DNA from: an uncultured Collinsella sp.
Lineage (GTDB): Bacteria > Actinomycetota > Coriobacteriia > Coriobacteriales > Coriobacteriaceae
Assembly (NCBI GenBank): GCA_902470895.1
Contig: CABRID010000008.1
Coordinates: 1-32,006 of the forward strand
Reading direction: 5' to 3'
DNA length: 32,006 bases
Shown: piece after piece, positions 30,636 to 32,006 of the stretch
How the letters are laid out: every line of letters starts with the position of its first letter
Position numbering within the stretch: position 1 is the stretch's first letter
The notes under the pieces: model-generated
Seen by the model: the letters and a program-made list of their open reading frames with translations, nothing else
The model's database searches: none
Told to the model about the DNA's origin: nothing
Translations under genes and position numbers: made by a program

Positions 30636-31568
30636 ATGGCTCGTCGAACGCCTTCTCAATTGAATATGCTACTCGCCGTCGATAAGCCGGTGGGCTGCAC
30701 GTCCCATGACGTGGTTTCGCAATGCCGACGCGCCCTCCATGAGCGGCGCGTTGGCCATGCCGGTACGCTTGACCCCATGGCATCCGGTGTCATGGTGGTG
30801 GGCGTGGGCCAGGCCACCCGTCTGCTGGGCATGCTTACCCTCGATACCAAAAGCTATGTCGCCGACATTTCGTTTGGCGCCGAGACCAATACCGATGACG
30901 CGGAGGGCGAGGCCGTCCGCACGGTGGCTGTTGCCAACGAGCTCCGCGATCCTGCCTATGCCCGTGAGCACTTGGCCGCCATGCTGGGTCCGCAGATGCA
31001 GGTGCCGCCGGCGTTTTCTGCTATCTCGGTCAATGGCGTTCGCGCCTACAAGTCTGCTCGCGAGGGCAATGCGGTGGACCTACCTCCGCGCCCCGTCGAG
31101 GTCTATGCCGCCGACCTGATCGCCGTGGGCGGCGAGGGTGATACGTGTGTGTGGACCGTGGCGTTTTCGGTAAGCAAGGGCACCTATATCCGTGCGCTCG
31201 CTCGCGACTTGGGCCGCGCCTGCGAGAGCGCCGCGCACATTTCCGCGCTGCGCCGCACGGCCTCCGGTGTTGTTTCCATTGGCGCTTGTCATGCGGTCGA
31301 GGAGCTTTCTCCCGAGTCCGCGGCTGGCTTTGCCCTGGATCCCATTGCGGCCCTGGGCGCCACACGTGTTGACTTGCCGGGCAATCTTGCCGACGACCTG
31401 CTCTGCGGCCGACGCATTCCCGTTGAGCGTGCGCTTGCCGATTTCGATTCCTCGAAGGCGCCGTTTGCGTTGGTGCTCGATGGGGGACTCAAGGCGCTCG
31501 CCCGCATTGAGGGCGGCCGCTTTGTCATGGAGCACGTGTTTCCGCAGGCAATCGGCGGTGTTCGATGA
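30636..31568 (+). CDS. truB: tRNA pseudouridine(55) synthase TruB
   Basis: 310 residues. TruB converts U55 of the tRNA T-loop to pseudouridine. The catalytic aspartate is D46 in GHAGTLDPMASG; the N-terminus has LLAVDKPVGCTSHDVV, and the KSYVADISFG and SKGTYIRALARDLG motifs are typical of the family. A C-terminal extension after ~230 corresponds to a degenerate PUA-like domain. It starts 15 nt after nrnA and its stop overlaps the ribF start (ATGA), so the two are coupled. Confidence 0.94.
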   Translation: MARRTPSQLNMLLAVDKPVGCTSHDVVSQCRRALHERRVGHAGTLDPMASGVMVVGVGQATRLLGMLTLDTKSYVADISFGAETNTDDAEGEAVRTVAVANELRDPAYAREHLAAMLGPQMQVPPAFSAISVNGVRAYKSAREGNAVDLPPRPVEVYAADLIAVGGEGDTCVWTVAFSVSKGTYIRALARDLGRACESAAHISALRRTASGVVSIGACHAVEELSPESAAGFALDPIAALGATRVDLPGNLADDLLCGRRIPVERALADFDSSKAPFALVLDGGLKALARIEGGRFVMEHVFPQAIGGVR

Positions 31569-31957
31569 TGTTGTCCGTTCGCGAGCTCGCGCGTATCTTT
31601 TTCGCGGGCGAGTCGGACGAGGCTCGCATCGTTACTGCCGATGTGTTTGATAAGTGTGAGCACCTGGGTGCCGCATCGATTGCCATCGGCGTGTTCGACG
31701 GCGTTCACCGTGGACACCAGGAGCTCATTGCGGCGCTTGTCCGTGATGCCCGTGCCCATGGCTGCAAGGCGGTCGTAGTTACCTTCGATCCCGACCCGGA
31801 CGTCGTGGTGAGCCCTTCGCCCGCTCAAAAATTGATGACGACGGCCGACCGTCTGCATGCCCTGGCTCAAACTGGGGTCGATGCGGTGGTGGCCGTTCCC
31901 TTTACGCCTGAGGTTGCGGCGCTTGACCATGTTGCTTTTCTCTCGCTGGTGTCGCGT
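31565..31957 (+). CDS. ribF: Bifunctional riboflavin kinase/FAD synthetase, N-terminal part (cut by contig end)
   Basis: The first 131 codons of RibF, which makes FMN from riboflavin and FAD from FMN. The nucleotidyltransferase (FAD synthetase) signature GVFDGVHRGHQ is followed by VVTFDPDPD. The kinase domain and the rest of the adenylyltransferase domain are missing because genomic sequence ends at about 31957. The six residues after that (LSLIHI) and the stop at 31976-31978 come from sequencing adapter, so they must not be taken as the real C-terminus. truB-ribF adjacency is common in bacteria. Confidence 0.93.
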
Positions 31958-32006
31958 CTGTCTCTTATACACATCTGACGCTGCCGACGATACTCCTTGT
32001 GTAGAT
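31958..32006 (+). other. Illumina Nextera adapter read-through (not genomic)
   Basis: 31958-31976 is the Tn5 mosaic end CTGTCTCTTATACACATCT. GACGCTGCCGACGA (31977-31990) is the rest of the Nextera read adapter, TACTCCTT (31991-31998) occupies the index position (reverse complement AAGGAGTA, which I recognise as Nextera XT index S507), and GTGTAGAT (31999-32006) begins the P5 flow-cell sequence. All parts are in the exact order of the library construct. Confidence 0.98.

Noticed and set aside
31289..31972. Minus-strand open frame starting MYKRQ over truB-ribF
   Set aside because: Its start codon lies in the Nextera adapter; it is an artefact opposite real genes.
1..32006. CRISPR array, tRNA or rRNA genes, IS transposase
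   Set aside because: No regularly spaced direct repeats, no cloverleaf-forming stretch with a CCA-type end, and no transposase or integrase motif were found.

Overview
The window looks like a chromosomal contig end from a Collinsella-type member of the Coriobacteriia (Actinomycetota). I infer this from the high-GC codon use, the order rimP-nusA-infB-rbfA-nrnA-truB-ribF, the Actinobacteria-like protein sequences and the sucrose PTS content. No rRNA or tRNA is present to confirm it. The last 49 bases are not genomic: they are Illumina Nextera adapter read-through.

Bases 1-2470 are a visibly more AT-rich accessory segment. It opens with the C-terminal part of a probable CBASS nucleotidyltransferase (CD-NTase helical region plus an AGS-C type sensor domain), followed by a terminator and a non-coding stretch with a strong hairpin. 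Next is a three-gene operon with MqsR-like toxin, MqsA-like zinc/HTH antitoxin and a SecB-like chaperone, which together resemble a toxin-antitoxin-chaperone (TAC) system. Its promoter lies inside two perfect palindromes.

Bases 2535-13693 form one tightly overlapping operon for a Gram-positive-type Pel exopolysaccharide. It holds pelD (fused to an SDR-like domain, with a c-di-GMP-binding signature), pelE, a PelA-like deacetylase without the hydrolase part, the pelF glycosyltransferase and the pelG flippase-like membrane protein. These are followed by a CotH-type kinase lipoprotein, a VTC-type polyphosphate polymerase and a DUF4956 membrane protein. The cotH gene is interrupted by one in-frame amber codon.

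Bases 13867-18136 are a sucrose regulon: a LacI-family repressor, a PTS IIBC transporter and a GH32 sucrose-6-phosphate hydrolase. One operator-like palindrome precedes the repressor gene and two precede the transporter gene. Then come a Cys/Met-metabolism PLP-family protein that has lost its catalytic lysine, a convergent ModE-like HTH gene, guaB and leuS. leuS has an unusually long, almost perfectly base-paired leader.

Bases 24506-31957 carry the transcription/translation operon rimP-nusA-infB-rbfA-nrnA-truB-ribF. A clear promoter is followed by an intrinsic terminator just before rimP, as expected for NusA autoregulation by attenuation. NusA ends in a C-x9-C-x10-C-x2-H zinc-finger-like motif, and ylxR is absent between nusA and infB.

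The least explained signal is a pair of roughly 95-100 nt intergenic hairpins (13738-13837 and 21413-21506). They share a nearly identical core, but their arms differ in sequence while remaining self-complementary.
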